Assembly (NCBI GenBank): GCA_020634625.1
Contig: JACKBJ010000020.1
Location: 5,212-69,211, forward strand
Source: Caldilineae bacterium
Lineage (GTDB): Bacteria > Chloroflexota > Anaerolineae > Epilineales > Epilineaceae
Length of the DNA: 64,000 bases
Direction of reading: 5' to 3'
Shown: one piece after another, positions 8,778 to 16,638 of the stretch
Layout: each line of letters opens with the position of its first letter
Position numbering within the stretch: position 1 is the stretch's first letter
Notes under the pieces: generated by a model
Database searches by the model: none
Told to the model about the DNA's origin: nothing
What the model saw: only the letters and a program-made list of their open reading frames with translations
Program-made: the position numbers and the translations under genes

Positions 8778-9719
8778 TCAGTTGCTCTCGTCGCCAAGCA
8801 GGCGCAGGTAGCTGTCGTAGCGACGCGAGTCGATCTCGCCGCGCTCCAGCGCCTCCTTGACGGCACAGCCCGGCTCGTGGACATGGGTGCAGTCGTAGAA
8901 GCGGCAGGTGTTGATGAACGGGCGGAACTCGATGAAGGCCCACTCCAGCTCGCCGGGATCCACCTGCCAGACAGCCAGCTCGCGCAGGCCGGGCGTGTCC
9001 GCCACGAGCCCGCCGGAGCGCAGCCGGTGGAGCTCGCCGACGCGGGTGGTATGGCGCCCCTTCTGGACCGCCTGGCTGATCTCTGCCACCCGGATGTCCA
9101 GCCCGGGCTCGACGGCGTTGAGCAGGCTCGACTTTCCGACGCCGCTCGGGCCGACCACGGCGCTGACGCAGCCGGACAGGGCGTCGCGCAGGGCATCGAT
9201 GCCTTCACCGCTACGGGTGGAGGCCAGGATGACCCGATAGCCTGCGCGGCGGTAGGTCTCGATCTCGTGGGTCACTTCCGCCGACAGGCCCAGGTCGACC
9301 TTGTTGATCACGATCAGGCTGTCGATCGCATCGATCGCCGCCAACGCGAGGAAGCGGTCGAGCATCCCAAAGTGAGGATCGGGCGACCGCGCGGCGAAGA
9401 CCGGCACGAGCTGATCGACGTTGGCGACCACCACGTCCTGTGCCCAGACACCCTTCGGACCGGGTGCCCGTCGCATCAGCGCCGACTCGCGAGGAAGGAC
9501 GTCGTCGATCACCGCATCGACCTTGCCCGACTCGCCTTCGGGCAGCTCGAGGCGCCGTAGCAGGACGCGATCGCCCAAGGCGATCAGGCCTTCGCTGCGC
9601 CGTTCCTTCTTGAAGCGGCCGCGCAGCACCGCCGTGTGGGTGCCATGCTCGCTCTCGACAATGTAGAAGCCACTCTGGGCGCGGATGACTCGGCCTTCGA
9701 AGGCCTCGGACTCAGTCAA
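8778..9719 (-). CDS. rsgA: ribosome small subunit-dependent GTPase RsgA
   Basis: RsgA is a circularly permuted GTPase that checks late 30S assembly. The 313-residue protein has an N-terminal OB-fold, then G4 (INKVDLG) before G1 (GPSGVGKSS) and G3 (DTPG), the diagnostic permuted order. The C-terminal zinc finger uses CRFYDCTHVHEPGC. The start is TTG at 9719: AAGGGAG lies five bases upstream on the minus strand, and the protein begins MTESEAFEGRVI. It is divergent from queA. A second assembly GTPase (era) lies 4.4 kb away. Confidence 0.96.
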   Translation of the reverse strand: MTESEAFEGRVIRAQSGFYIVESEHGTHTAVLRGRFKKERRSEGLIALGDRVLLRRLELPEGESGKVDAVIDDVLPRESALMRRAPGPKGVWAQDVVVANVDQLVPVFAARSPDPHFGMLDRFLALAAIDAIDSLIVINKVDLGLSAEVTHEIETYRRAGYRVILASTRSGEGIDALRDALSGCVSAVVGPSGVGKSSLLNAVEPGLDIRVAEISQAVQKGRHTTRVGELHRLRSGGLVADTPGLRELAVWQVDPGELEWAFIEFRPFINTCRFYDCTHVHEPGCAVKEALERGEIDSRRYDSYLRLLGDESN

Positions 9720-9811
9720 GCATGCTCCCTTCTTGCGTCAGGGCCGGGCGCGCGTCGCCAGGACGAGGCCGGACTGGCGCAGGGTCGAACCATCGCGGGC
9801 CAATCCGAGGT

Positions 9812-9817
9812 AGCATA
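9812..9817 (-). promoter_or_regulatory. possible -10 box of rsgA
   Basis: TATGCT reads on the minus strand 93 bases before the TTG start of rsgA and is identical to the -10 box of era. The expected -35 position reads only TCGAAT, so support is weak. Confidence 0.3.
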
Positions 9818-9855
9818 CCACCTTCGGCGCCACGATTCGAGGTGGAACGACAGCA

Positions 9856-9864
9856 TGCTATCCT
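9856..9864 (+). promoter_or_regulatory. extended -10 box immediately before queA (possible leaderless start)
   Basis: TGC (9856-9858) directly precedes TATCCT (9859-9864), and seven bases later comes the queA ATG at 9872. No Shine-Dalgarno sequence fits between them. The same nine-base TGCTATCCT occurs before the glycoside hydrolase start at 12650 on the other strand. Confidence 0.5.
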
Positions 9865-9871
9865 CCGCGCC

Positions 9872-10915
9872 ATGCGAACCGACGCCTTCGACTATCACTT
9901 GCCGCCCGAACGCATCGCCCAGCACCCGATCGAGCCCCGCGACAGCGCTCGATTGATGTTGCTGCAGCGTCGCAGCGAGCAGATCCGCCATGCGGTGTTT
10001 CGTGACCTTCCCTCGCTGCTCGCGCCGGGTGACCTGCTGGTGGCCAACGACAGTCGGGTCATGCCGGCCCGCATCCGGGGCCGCAAGCTGGACGGAGGCG
10101 GGCGCGTCGAGGCCTTGCTTCTGCGTCCGGAGGCCAGCCCCCTGGAGTGGCGCTGTCTGGTCCGCGGCCGGCTGCGTGTCGGCAACCGGCTGCGCTTCGG
10201 CGGCGAGGCCGATGCTGCGGTCGAGGCGCGCGTCCTCGAGCTCATGCCCTCCGGCGAGCGCCGCCTGCGTTTCGACCGAGCGCCCGACGGCTGGCTGGGT
10301 GCGCTGGGCGAAGTGCCGCTGCCGCCCTATATCCACGCCCAGCTCGATGACCCCGAGCGCTACCAGACGATCTATGCCCGCGTGGCCGGCTCCGCGGCGG
10401 CACCGACCGCTGGCCTGCACTTCACGCCCGAGCTGGTCGAGACCCTGACTCGGCGAGGTCTGGGCTGGGCCTCGGTCACGCTGCATATCGGACTGGACAC
10501 GTTCCGCCCGGTGGAGTCCGAGACGGTCGAAGACCATCGGATCCATCGCGAGTGGCTCGAGGTACCGGAGCCGACCGCCGCGGCCGTCGCGAAGACACGC
10601 GCCGAGGGCGGACGCGTGATCGCGGTGGGCACGACCAGCGTCCGAGCGCTCGAAACCGCCGCACGCTGGGCCCTCGCTGCCGAGGATCCGGCGCCCGTCC
10701 GGGCCGGCGCTGGCTGGAGCGAGCTCTTCCTGCGTCCCGGCTCGCGCATCCACGCCGTGGACGGGCTGATCACCAACTTTCACCTGCCCCGATCGTCGCT
10801 GCTGATGCTGGTCGCGGCCTTCGCCGACAAGGCGCTGGTCGATCGCGCCTATCGCGAAGCGATCGCCGAGCACTATCGCTTCTACAGCTTCGGCGACGCG
10901 ATGCTCATCCTGTGA
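9872..10915 (+). CDS. queA: tRNA preQ1(34) S-adenosylmethionine ribosyltransferase-isomerase QueA
   Basis: QueA transfers and isomerises the ribose of S-adenosylmethionine onto preQ1 at tRNA position 34, giving epoxyqueuosine. The 347-residue protein begins MRTDAFDYHLPPERIAQHPI, which matches the family N-terminus and selects the ATG at 9872 rather than upstream codons. Other family motifs are NDSRVMPARIRG, PLPPYI, the AAPTAGLHFT loop and FHLPRSSLLMLVAAF near the C-terminus. No other queuosine gene is in the window. The 3' end overlaps the convergent glycoside hydrolase gene by 11 bases, so antisense effects at the ends are possible. Confidence 0.97.
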   Translation: MRTDAFDYHLPPERIAQHPIEPRDSARLMLLQRRSEQIRHAVFRDLPSLLAPGDLLVANDSRVMPARIRGRKLDGGGRVEALLLRPEASPLEWRCLVRGRLRVGNRLRFGGEADAAVEARVLELMPSGERRLRFDRAPDGWLGALGEVPLPPYIHAQLDDPERYQTIYARVAGSAAAPTAGLHFTPELVETLTRRGLGWASVTLHIGLDTFRPVESETVEDHRIHREWLEVPEPTAAAVAKTRAEGGRVIAVGTTSVRALETAARWALAAEDPAPVRAGAGWSELFLRPGSRIHAVDGLITNFHLPRSSLLMLVAAFADKALVDRAYREAIAEHYRFYSFGDAMLIL

Positions 10916-12650
10916 TCCAGGCCGCGCCGGCGTCGAGATCCTCGGGATCCAAGCGCCGGACGATGGCCCGGGCATCCACGAAAGCCAGCAGCAGCAACCC
11001 GACCGAAAGGCCACCGAGGGTCAGGAGCCAGGGCCGACGTGGATCGGCCGTCGGATCGGTGCTGACCCGGAATCCGTCGATCGCGACGCTTCCGCCGGCC
11101 GCGCCAACCTCGAGCTCCAGCTCGTGCGGTCCTGGCGCGAGCGCCGACTCGAGGACGAGCCAGTCCCAGCCATCCGGCCCCTGGAGCACGCTCGACTCGA
11201 AGTCCTCGGATCCGTCCAGCCGCCAGCGCAGCGTCCCGGCGCCGATGCCGCGCCGAACGCGGAGGGCGATCCCGGTGCCCCGAAACGCGAAGCTCAGGCT
11301 GGCGCCGGCCACGTCCGACTCGATGTAGCGGGCATCGAGGGCGGTTCGCGGCTCGCCCAGGAATGCCGTGCGGCAGCCTCGCCTGCGTGCGTCCGCCGTC
11401 CCGTCCCAACGCCAGGCCCAGTCGGTCAAGCGACCCAGACGGACCGGGGGGGCGCGCTCGGCCCAGTCTCCGGCGGCGGCCACCGCCGGATCGGCGGCGG
11501 CCTCGCGTACCGCTTCGAAGAGCCGGCGTCGGTTGAAGCCCTCGTCGAGCATCTGGAAGTGGTAGACGGCGTCGTCCGGGCTCTGGCAACAGTGACGGAA
11601 ATACCAGATGCTGAACACGCCGGCCCAAGGCCACTGGCTCTGGGCGAAGCGAACGCCTTCGACCGTCCACGCGGCCTGCTTGAGCTCTCCAACGCTGCGC
11701 CAGATCGAGTCGAGGCCCGGCGGTGCCGCGTTCCATCCGTACTCGTTGGCCCAGACGGCCTTGCAGCCGTCGCCTTCGTCCTCCATGATCGCTCGCTGCA
11801 GCTCGGCGCGACGGAAGTTGAGTCGCTCTGGGGCTGGCGGATCGTCCGGCGCCTGATCCAAGCCGAAAGCGTTCACGCTCAGGATGTCGAAGTGCTCGGC
11901 CGCGCCGGCCTGGTAGAGACCGCGCAGGTAGTCCAGGTCGCTCATGTTGCCGACCAGGTCGACGGTCTCGTTGTTGATGGCCAGCGGTGCGCTGAGGATC
12001 ACCACGTCGGGATCGGCATCGCGCGCCGCATCGGCCGCCGCCTCGAGCAGGGCGGCGTACTCGGCAGGATCCACCGGATGACGTGGGTTCAACCCCCATT
12101 CGCTGACCAGGTTGGGCTCGTTCCAGATCTGGTAGAAGCGGACGCGCCCCTTGAAGTGCGTCACGGTTGCGCGCACGAACTCGGCGTAGAGCTCGGGCGA
12201 TGCCGGCGGCGTGTTGTTGGGCGGGCCGACCTTCTCGGCCGGCACCCAGTCGGCGGACGGCACCCAGGCCGCGGGGAAGTCGAGCCGCGCAATGACCTCG
12301 ATGTCGTGCGAGACGAACAGGTCGACGATCCGGTCGAACTTCGACCAGTTGTACTCACCCGGCTCGGGCTGGATCTCGTACCAGGGGAAGTGCTGCTTCG
12401 CCCAGCGGATGCCGGCGGCCTGGGCCTCCTCCACCGTCTTGCGCTGGTCCCACTCGTCGACCTCGAGGTGCAGGAAGAAGTTGGCCCCCCAGGGGGGTAC
12501 GTCGGTCAAGGGAATGCTGTGCGCCGCCCGCTGTCCGGCCGGGCCAGCCGGCCCCGACAGACGCACGAAGACCCAAGCGAGGGCCGCGAGCGAAACCAGC
12601 AGGGCCAACAACGTCAGGCGCAGACGCCGCAGCCGGGGAGGGGGAACCAT
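10905..12650 (-). CDS. membrane-anchored clan-A glycoside hydrolase (GH39/GH5-like)
   Basis: A 581-residue protein with an N-terminal membrane helix (about residues 8-30), a TIM-barrel region (about 50-410), a C-terminal beta domain and a second hydrophobic helix near 545-565. The acid/base is probably Glu178 in IWNEPN and the nucleophile Glu303 in VWANEYGWN, the usual clan-A spacing. The substrate cannot be read. The ATG at 12650 is chosen because the protein then starts MVPPPRLRRLRL directly before the helix; an in-frame GTG at 12668 is possible but overlaps the -10 box. Both ends look membrane-associated, so the barrel is displayed outside. It is convergent with queA. Confidence 0.75.
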   Translation of the reverse strand: MVPPPRLRRLRLTLLALLVSLAALAWVFVRLSGPAGPAGQRAAHSIPLTDVPPWGANFFLHLEVDEWDQRKTVEEAQAAGIRWAKQHFPWYEIQPEPGEYNWSKFDRIVDLFVSHDIEVIARLDFPAAWVPSADWVPAEKVGPPNNTPPASPELYAEFVRATVTHFKGRVRFYQIWNEPNLVSEWGLNPRHPVDPAEYAALLEAAADAARDADPDVVILSAPLAINNETVDLVGNMSDLDYLRGLYQAGAAEHFDILSVNAFGLDQAPDDPPAPERLNFRRAELQRAIMEDEGDGCKAVWANEYGWNAAPPGLDSIWRSVGELKQAAWTVEGVRFAQSQWPWAGVFSIWYFRHCCQSPDDAVYHFQMLDEGFNRRRLFEAVREAAADPAVAAAGDWAERAPPVRLGRLTDWAWRWDGTADARRRGCRTAFLGEPRTALDARYIESDVAGASLSFAFRGTGIALRVRRGIGAGTLRWRLDGSEDFESSVLQGPDGWDWLVLESALAPGPHELELEVGAAGGSVAIDGFRVSTDPTADPRRPWLLTLGGLSVGLLLLAFVDARAIVRRLDPEDLDAGAAWITG

Positions 12651-12658
12651 GATCGGCA

Positions 12659-12667
12659 AGGATAGCA
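12659..12667 (-). promoter_or_regulatory. extended -10 box of the glycoside hydrolase gene
   Basis: On the minus strand TGC is followed directly by TATCCT (12664-12659), and after eight bases by the ATG at 12650. This implies a leaderless or nearly leaderless mRNA. No -35 hexamer is visible. Confidence 0.45.
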
Positions 12668-12694
12668 CAGGCCCGGAGTTGCCCGGCCGAAAGG

Positions 12695-12731
12695 GCGCGG
12701 CGCGAGGTGATCACATCACCCCGCGCCGCGC
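12695..12731 (-). terminator. GC-rich hairpin terminator downstream of the 733-residue protein gene
   Basis: Two 17-base arms, GCGCGGCGCG-a-GGTGAT and ATCACC-c-CGCGCCGCGC, flank a CAC loop with one mismatch. On the minus strand the stem is followed by CCCTTTC. It lies 40 bases after the stop at 12771 and before the next promoter, as expected for a terminator. Confidence 0.65.
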
Positions 12732-12770
12732 GTCCATCGTTCGGGCCCTGCCGAGGGCCGCGACGCGAGC

Positions 12771-14972
12771 TCAGCGAGCTCCGAGCGGCAACCGCTGCGT
12801 GCCGGGCTCGGCCGCGTCCACGTCGAGACGCGGTCCCTTGCGAATGCCGGACGGTGCGGCCATCGCGTTCGACCCGGCCATCGGCAGCGTCAGGAGCCGC
12901 CCGGCCGGGCGCCGCACCATGGCGGGCCGGGGTGCCGCCAGGGGGGCGTCCGAGACGCAGAGCACCAGCTCGATCTCGTCGAGGATGTGGGCCGTGGGCG
13001 CATCCGCGCTGTTCTGGCTCTGGAACAACAGCTGCGCGCCACTCCAGCCGGCGCGCGCGGTGAGCAGCTGGGTCATGTCGATCGGCTGGCTGAGCGAGTA
13101 CCAGCTGTCGGCGTCGATGAGCTCCTCGGAGATGCCGGTGCCCGGGATGGTCGACGCCTGGCCGCCGTCGCGCGGCACCAGGGCGGCGATCATCGTGTCG
13201 TCATGGTTGCCGTTCTTGGTCTCCTGGGTGACCAGGCCGAAGCTGAAGTTCAGCGTGGCCGAGATCATCTGCGCGGGCTCCGGGAAGTCGAAGGGCACCG
13301 AGATCAGCTGGTCCCGGACGTTGGCGCCGCGCCCCATGACGGCCAGCCAGTCGCCGCCGGCGGCGTTCAGGCCCAGATCGGCACCGCGCTGGATCACGTC
13401 CGAGATCGTCTTGTTCGCGTTGGTCGCCAAGGTCCAGCCCACGGCCGAGCCGCGCTCGAAGTCGGCGTTCTCGATCACGGTGCTGCAGCCTCCCGGCAAG
13501 GGCGGACCGCCGGTCGCCTTCGGCGTTGGCGTCGGGCTCGGCTGACCGGTGGGCCAGGGCGTCGGAGAGGCCGGCAGCGCCGTCTTCCCCGGCGGCGGGT
13601 CCTGGCTGATCACGGCGATCCCGGATGCGGCCGGGGGCGACATGCCGTCGACGAAGACGTCGACCTTGTACTCGTTGAGCCAGATCGGCACATCCTGGCC
13701 GTCGCCATCGACCGCTCGGATGCAGCGCGAGGCATAGGGCCGCGTCTCCTGACCGACCCGCACGGAGTCGTTGAGCGTGCTGGACGGGATCTCCTCGAAA
13801 CGCGAGCCCGACTTCTGGTACCACTGCCAGCGCACCTCGGTGCTGTCCGGCCAACCGAACCAGTTGACCTGCGCGCAGAGGCGCATCGCCCCATACTGGA
13901 ACTGATTGCCGATGTTCTCGACCCGATCGGCCGCGTCGATGGCGGTTCCGAACCAGACCTGCACGTATTGCGAGGGCACCTGGGACGGGTCGTCCTTGTC
14001 GGCGCTCTTCAGAAGCACGGGCAGGAAGGCGATCTTGGCCCGCTCGGTCGGCGTCCGGGTGATGGAGGGCGTCGCCGTCGCGACCGTCCGAGTGGGCGAT
14101 GGGGTGACCGGGTTCGCGGAAGTCGGTGTCGGCGGCGGGGCCTCGGTCAGCCCCTCGATCCGAACGTTGTCGATGAAGGCGCCCGCGTAGTCGCCGGAGC
14201 CGGTGTCATCGTCGAACCAGAACATCAGCTCGATGGACGGCTTGTTGGCCGCCTCGGCGAATTGGATCGGGGCGCTGAGGCCCAGCCACCGCTTGAGCAA
14301 TCGGGCGTCGTTGATCACGATCGAGCTGCACTGCGCCTGGTTCGAGTTCGACTCGCGCCAGCAGACCTTCATGGCTCGCGCGCTGTCACCGCTGAGCGGC
14401 AGGTCCAGATAGACCGTGAAGTCTACCTGGACGCCGAAGGGGTAGCCGCTGGTATCGACGCCGTCGCGAAACAGCCGAGTGCCCAGGGGCTTGCCCAGGT
14501 TCTGACCGCAGGCGTAGTTGGGGCCGTTGCTGCCGCCGCCGGCGGCCCAGGCCGCCGCGACGCCGCCCTCGGCCGGATCCGTCTGACAGATCTGCCGGCT
14601 CCAGGCATCCACCGAGTCCGGGCCGAAGGTCCGGGTGATTTGATCGTCCACGTCCCAGTTCTCGGGCGGGAAGCTGCCGTCCTCGAAGTCGAGCTCGTCG
14701 ATCAGCTCGGTCTGCGTGCGACCATCGACGATCTGGCCGGGGCCGCGGCGGAGCGTCTCCACCGGTTGCAGCAGGATCGGCTCGGTGCGCAGGGTGACCC
14801 GCGTCCCGTCGGCCAGTGATTCCGATCCCGAGGCATCGACCCGCGAACCGGACGACGGTCCTTCGCCCATCCGCGCGGCCAGCGCCGCGCGGCCACCCAT
14901 CAGAATCAGGAGCGTCAACGCCGCGAGGCGCACCAGGCCCCCCACCCCCAGCCAAGACTTCGAAGCTCGCAT
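12771..14972 (-). CDS. large exported protein with beta-sandwich domains and P/T/S linkers
   Basis: A 733-residue exported protein, not assigned to a named family. GGAGGG lies five bases before the ATG at 14972. A signal peptide occupies about residues 1-33 (cut near ALAARM). Domain 1 (about 90-275) includes VDFTVYLDLPLSGDSARAMK and GAFIDNVRIEG, typical of jelly-roll domains around secreted enzymes. A Thr/Pro linker with AFLPVLLKS follows (about 278-315), then a Cys-containing domain (about 320-455), a second SPTPTPTP linker and a third beta domain (about 480-670) with the VIENADFERG start seen in carbohydrate-binding-like modules. No catalytic motif was seen. It probably acts as a surface or adhesion protein; this is inference. 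Confidence 0.65.
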   Translation of the reverse strand: MRASKSWLGVGGLVRLAALTLLILMGGRAALAARMGEGPSSGSRVDASGSESLADGTRVTLRTEPILLQPVETLRRGPGQIVDGRTQTELIDELDFEDGSFPPENWDVDDQITRTFGPDSVDAWSRQICQTDPAEGGVAAAWAAGGGSNGPNYACGQNLGKPLGTRLFRDGVDTSGYPFGVQVDFTVYLDLPLSGDSARAMKVCWRESNSNQAQCSSIVINDARLLKRWLGLSAPIQFAEAANKPSIELMFWFDDDTGSGDYAGAFIDNVRIEGLTEAPPPTPTSANPVTPSPTRTVATATPSITRTPTERAKIAFLPVLLKSADKDDPSQVPSQYVQVWFGTAIDAADRVENIGNQFQYGAMRLCAQVNWFGWPDSTEVRWQWYQKSGSRFEEIPSSTLNDSVRVGQETRPYASRCIRAVDGDGQDVPIWLNEYKVDVFVDGMSPPAASGIAVISQDPPPGKTALPASPTPWPTGQPSPTPTPKATGGPPLPGGCSTVIENADFERGSAVGWTLATNANKTISDVIQRGADLGLNAAGGDWLAVMGRGANVRDQLISVPFDFPEPAQMISATLNFSFGLVTQETKNGNHDDTMIAALVPRDGGQASTIPGTGISEELIDADSWYSLSQPIDMTQLLTARAGWSGAQLLFQSQNSADAPTAHILDEIELVLCVSDAPLAAPRPAMVRRPAGRLLTLPMAGSNAMAAPSGIRKGPRLDVDAAEPGTQRLPLGAR

Positions 14973-15080
14973 GTCTTCCCTCCATTGAGACAGCCGGCAT
15001 TCGGGCCGGCCGGTGGAACCCCCCGGGTGTGAAGCGCCCCTGCACCGCCGAAGAACGGCAGGGTGAGGGACTGCGGCGGG

Positions 15081-15089
15081 AGTCTAGCA
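15081..15089 (-). promoter_or_regulatory. extended -10 box upstream of the 733-residue protein gene
   Basis: TGC directly precedes TAGACT (15086-15081) on the minus strand, about 108 bases before the ATG at 14972. There is no good -35. TAGACT also forms the -10 box of two promoters with strong -35 elements at 56532 and 61156. Confidence 0.45.
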
Positions 15090-15161
15090 CAGGCCGCGCC
15101 GGCCGCGCCAGACCGGCCATGCGAACGCGGTGTGATTCGGGGCCCCGCGCGATCGCCCGGC

Positions 15162-16571
15162 TCAGGGCCTGGCGTCGAGCAGCCGGTCGAAGAGCGGGGT
15201 CTGATAGAGCACGTAGGCGGCGTTCAAGCGCTCGCCGTCCAAGGCCCGACCGCCCGCCAGCCAGATCTCGCGACCGTCGTTGCGCAGCGCCGCCGCGGCG
15301 GCGCGCCGCGGCGTCTGGAGTCGTGGCGCGGCGAAGGCCTCCCAGACGCGCTCGCCGCCCAGGTCGAGGGTCAGCGCAGCCGGTTCGTCGCGGTCGAGGC
15401 TGCCCCCGATGAGGTAGATTCGGCGCAGCACCGAGACCCCGATCGCCACCTGCCCGCTGCGTGGCGCCGGCAGCTCCATGCCGATGTCCTCCTGCCAGAC
15501 CGGGCTGGCCTTCGGACGGAAGACCCAGTGGTTGATCTGGGGCCTGCCGGCCTCGTCCTCGCCGCCGATCAGATGCGCTTCGCCGTCGATGACCGCTGCG
15601 GCCAGAGCGCTGCGAGGCCGGGCCATGGCCGGCTCGGTGGTCCACGCCGGGTCACCCAGGCGATAGGACCACACCGCGTTCGTCGCGCTGCCGACCGTCG
15701 TACCGGTCCGGCCACCGAAGAGGTAGATGCGCCCGGTCAGATAGGCCAGGGCGTAGTCGCAGACCGGCACCGGCAGATTCGGACCGGTGCTCCAGCTGTC
15801 CGACTCGGTATCGTAGATCTCGACGCGGTCGCTGGGCTGTCCGGCTGCATCGCAACCCCCAGGCACCACGATGAAGGCCTGCGCCTCCACGGCCCGCGCG
15901 TCGCGCACCGGGCTCGGCTTGTCGGCCATGCGCTCCCACTCGGCCACGATGCCGCGTCGGTAGCGCAGCGTGTCGGCGAGCAGTCCCTGGTCGTCCTGGC
16001 CACCGATGGCGTAGACGCCGTCGGCCTGCACCAAGGCCAGCCCGTCGCGGGCGGTGGGCAGGCGTCCGATCGGCTGCCACTGGGGCTCGCGCATGACCGC
16101 CGGCGTGGGCAGCGGCGTGGACGGCGGCAGGTTGCCGACGATCGCGAGGCGATCGCGTAGCAACCAGGCCGTACCGGTCAGGAGCAGGACGAGCAGCAGC
16201 ACGCCCAGGCCGGCGCCGCGCACGACCCGTCGCGAATGTCGGCGTGCCCGCTCCAGCTCCTCGGCCAGGCGCCGCGCCGCCTCGGCCTGGGCGGCGCGCA
16301 GGGCGACGTCGTCGCCACCGGCCCCTTCCGCGCTCGCTTCGAGCGGGTCGAGGCCGACATGGATCAAGCCCTGCTCGAGCGCACGCCGCATCGCTTCGGT
16401 CCGGTTGCCGGTGCCGAGCTTGGCGTTGATGTTGGTCAGATGCTTCTTGACCGTAGCCTCCGAGATCCCGCGACGGTGCGCGATCTCTCGGTTGGTGGCC
16501 CCGGTGGCGACGAGCTCGAGGATGGCGAGCTCGGTCTCGCTCAGCGGCAGCGGGCTTGGGCTCGGGGACAT
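15162..16571 (-). CDS. membrane-spanning LuxR-type regulator with extracellular Kelch propeller
   Basis: A 469-residue one-component regulator. Residues 10-71 form a LuxR/GerE helix-turn-helix (SETELAILELVATGATNREIA, then ISEATVKKHLTNINAKL). A charged helix (about 87-115) is followed by one membrane span (about 118-138, GAGLGVLLLVLLLTGTAWLL), then a Pro-rich spacer and a Kelch-type beta-propeller (about 155-450) with repeats such as GVYAIGGQDDQG, RIYLFGGRTGT and AHLIGGEDEAG. The DNA-binding part would be cytoplasmic and the propeller outside. The ATG at 16571 matches where the helix-turn-helix domain starts; the open frame upstream overlaps the radical SAM gene. It lies 59 bases after a radical SAM operon with its own promoter. 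The sensed ligand is unknown. Confidence 0.85.
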   Translation of the reverse strand: MSPSPSPLPLSETELAILELVATGATNREIAHRRGISEATVKKHLTNINAKLGTGNRTEAMRRALEQGLIHVGLDPLEASAEGAGGDDVALRAAQAEAARRLAEELERARRHSRRVVRGAGLGVLLLVLLLTGTAWLLRDRLAIVGNLPPSTPLPTPAVMREPQWQPIGRLPTARDGLALVQADGVYAIGGQDDQGLLADTLRYRRGIVAEWERMADKPSPVRDARAVEAQAFIVVPGGCDAAGQPSDRVEIYDTESDSWSTGPNLPVPVCDYALAYLTGRIYLFGGRTGTTVGSATNAVWSYRLGDPAWTTEPAMARPRSALAAAVIDGEAHLIGGEDEAGRPQINHWVFRPKASPVWQEDIGMELPAPRSGQVAIGVSVLRRIYLIGGSLDRDEPAALTLDLGGERVWEAFAAPRLQTPRRAAAAALRNDGREIWLAGGRALDGERLNAAYVLYQTPLFDRLLDARP

Positions 16572-16629
16572 GGCGATGGCCCTAGGTCGACACGGCAAGC
16601 ACCAACCCGGGCGGGCGGCGCGAACAGGA

Positions 16630-16638
16630 ATTATACCA
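16630..16638 (-). promoter_or_regulatory. extended -10 promoter of the LuxR-Kelch gene
   Basis: TGG directly precedes a consensus TATAAT (16635-16630) on the minus strand, overlapping the stop of the radical SAM gene. The predicted start near 16623 gives a leader of about 50 bases, so the regulator can be expressed apart from the upstream operon. Confidence 0.6.
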
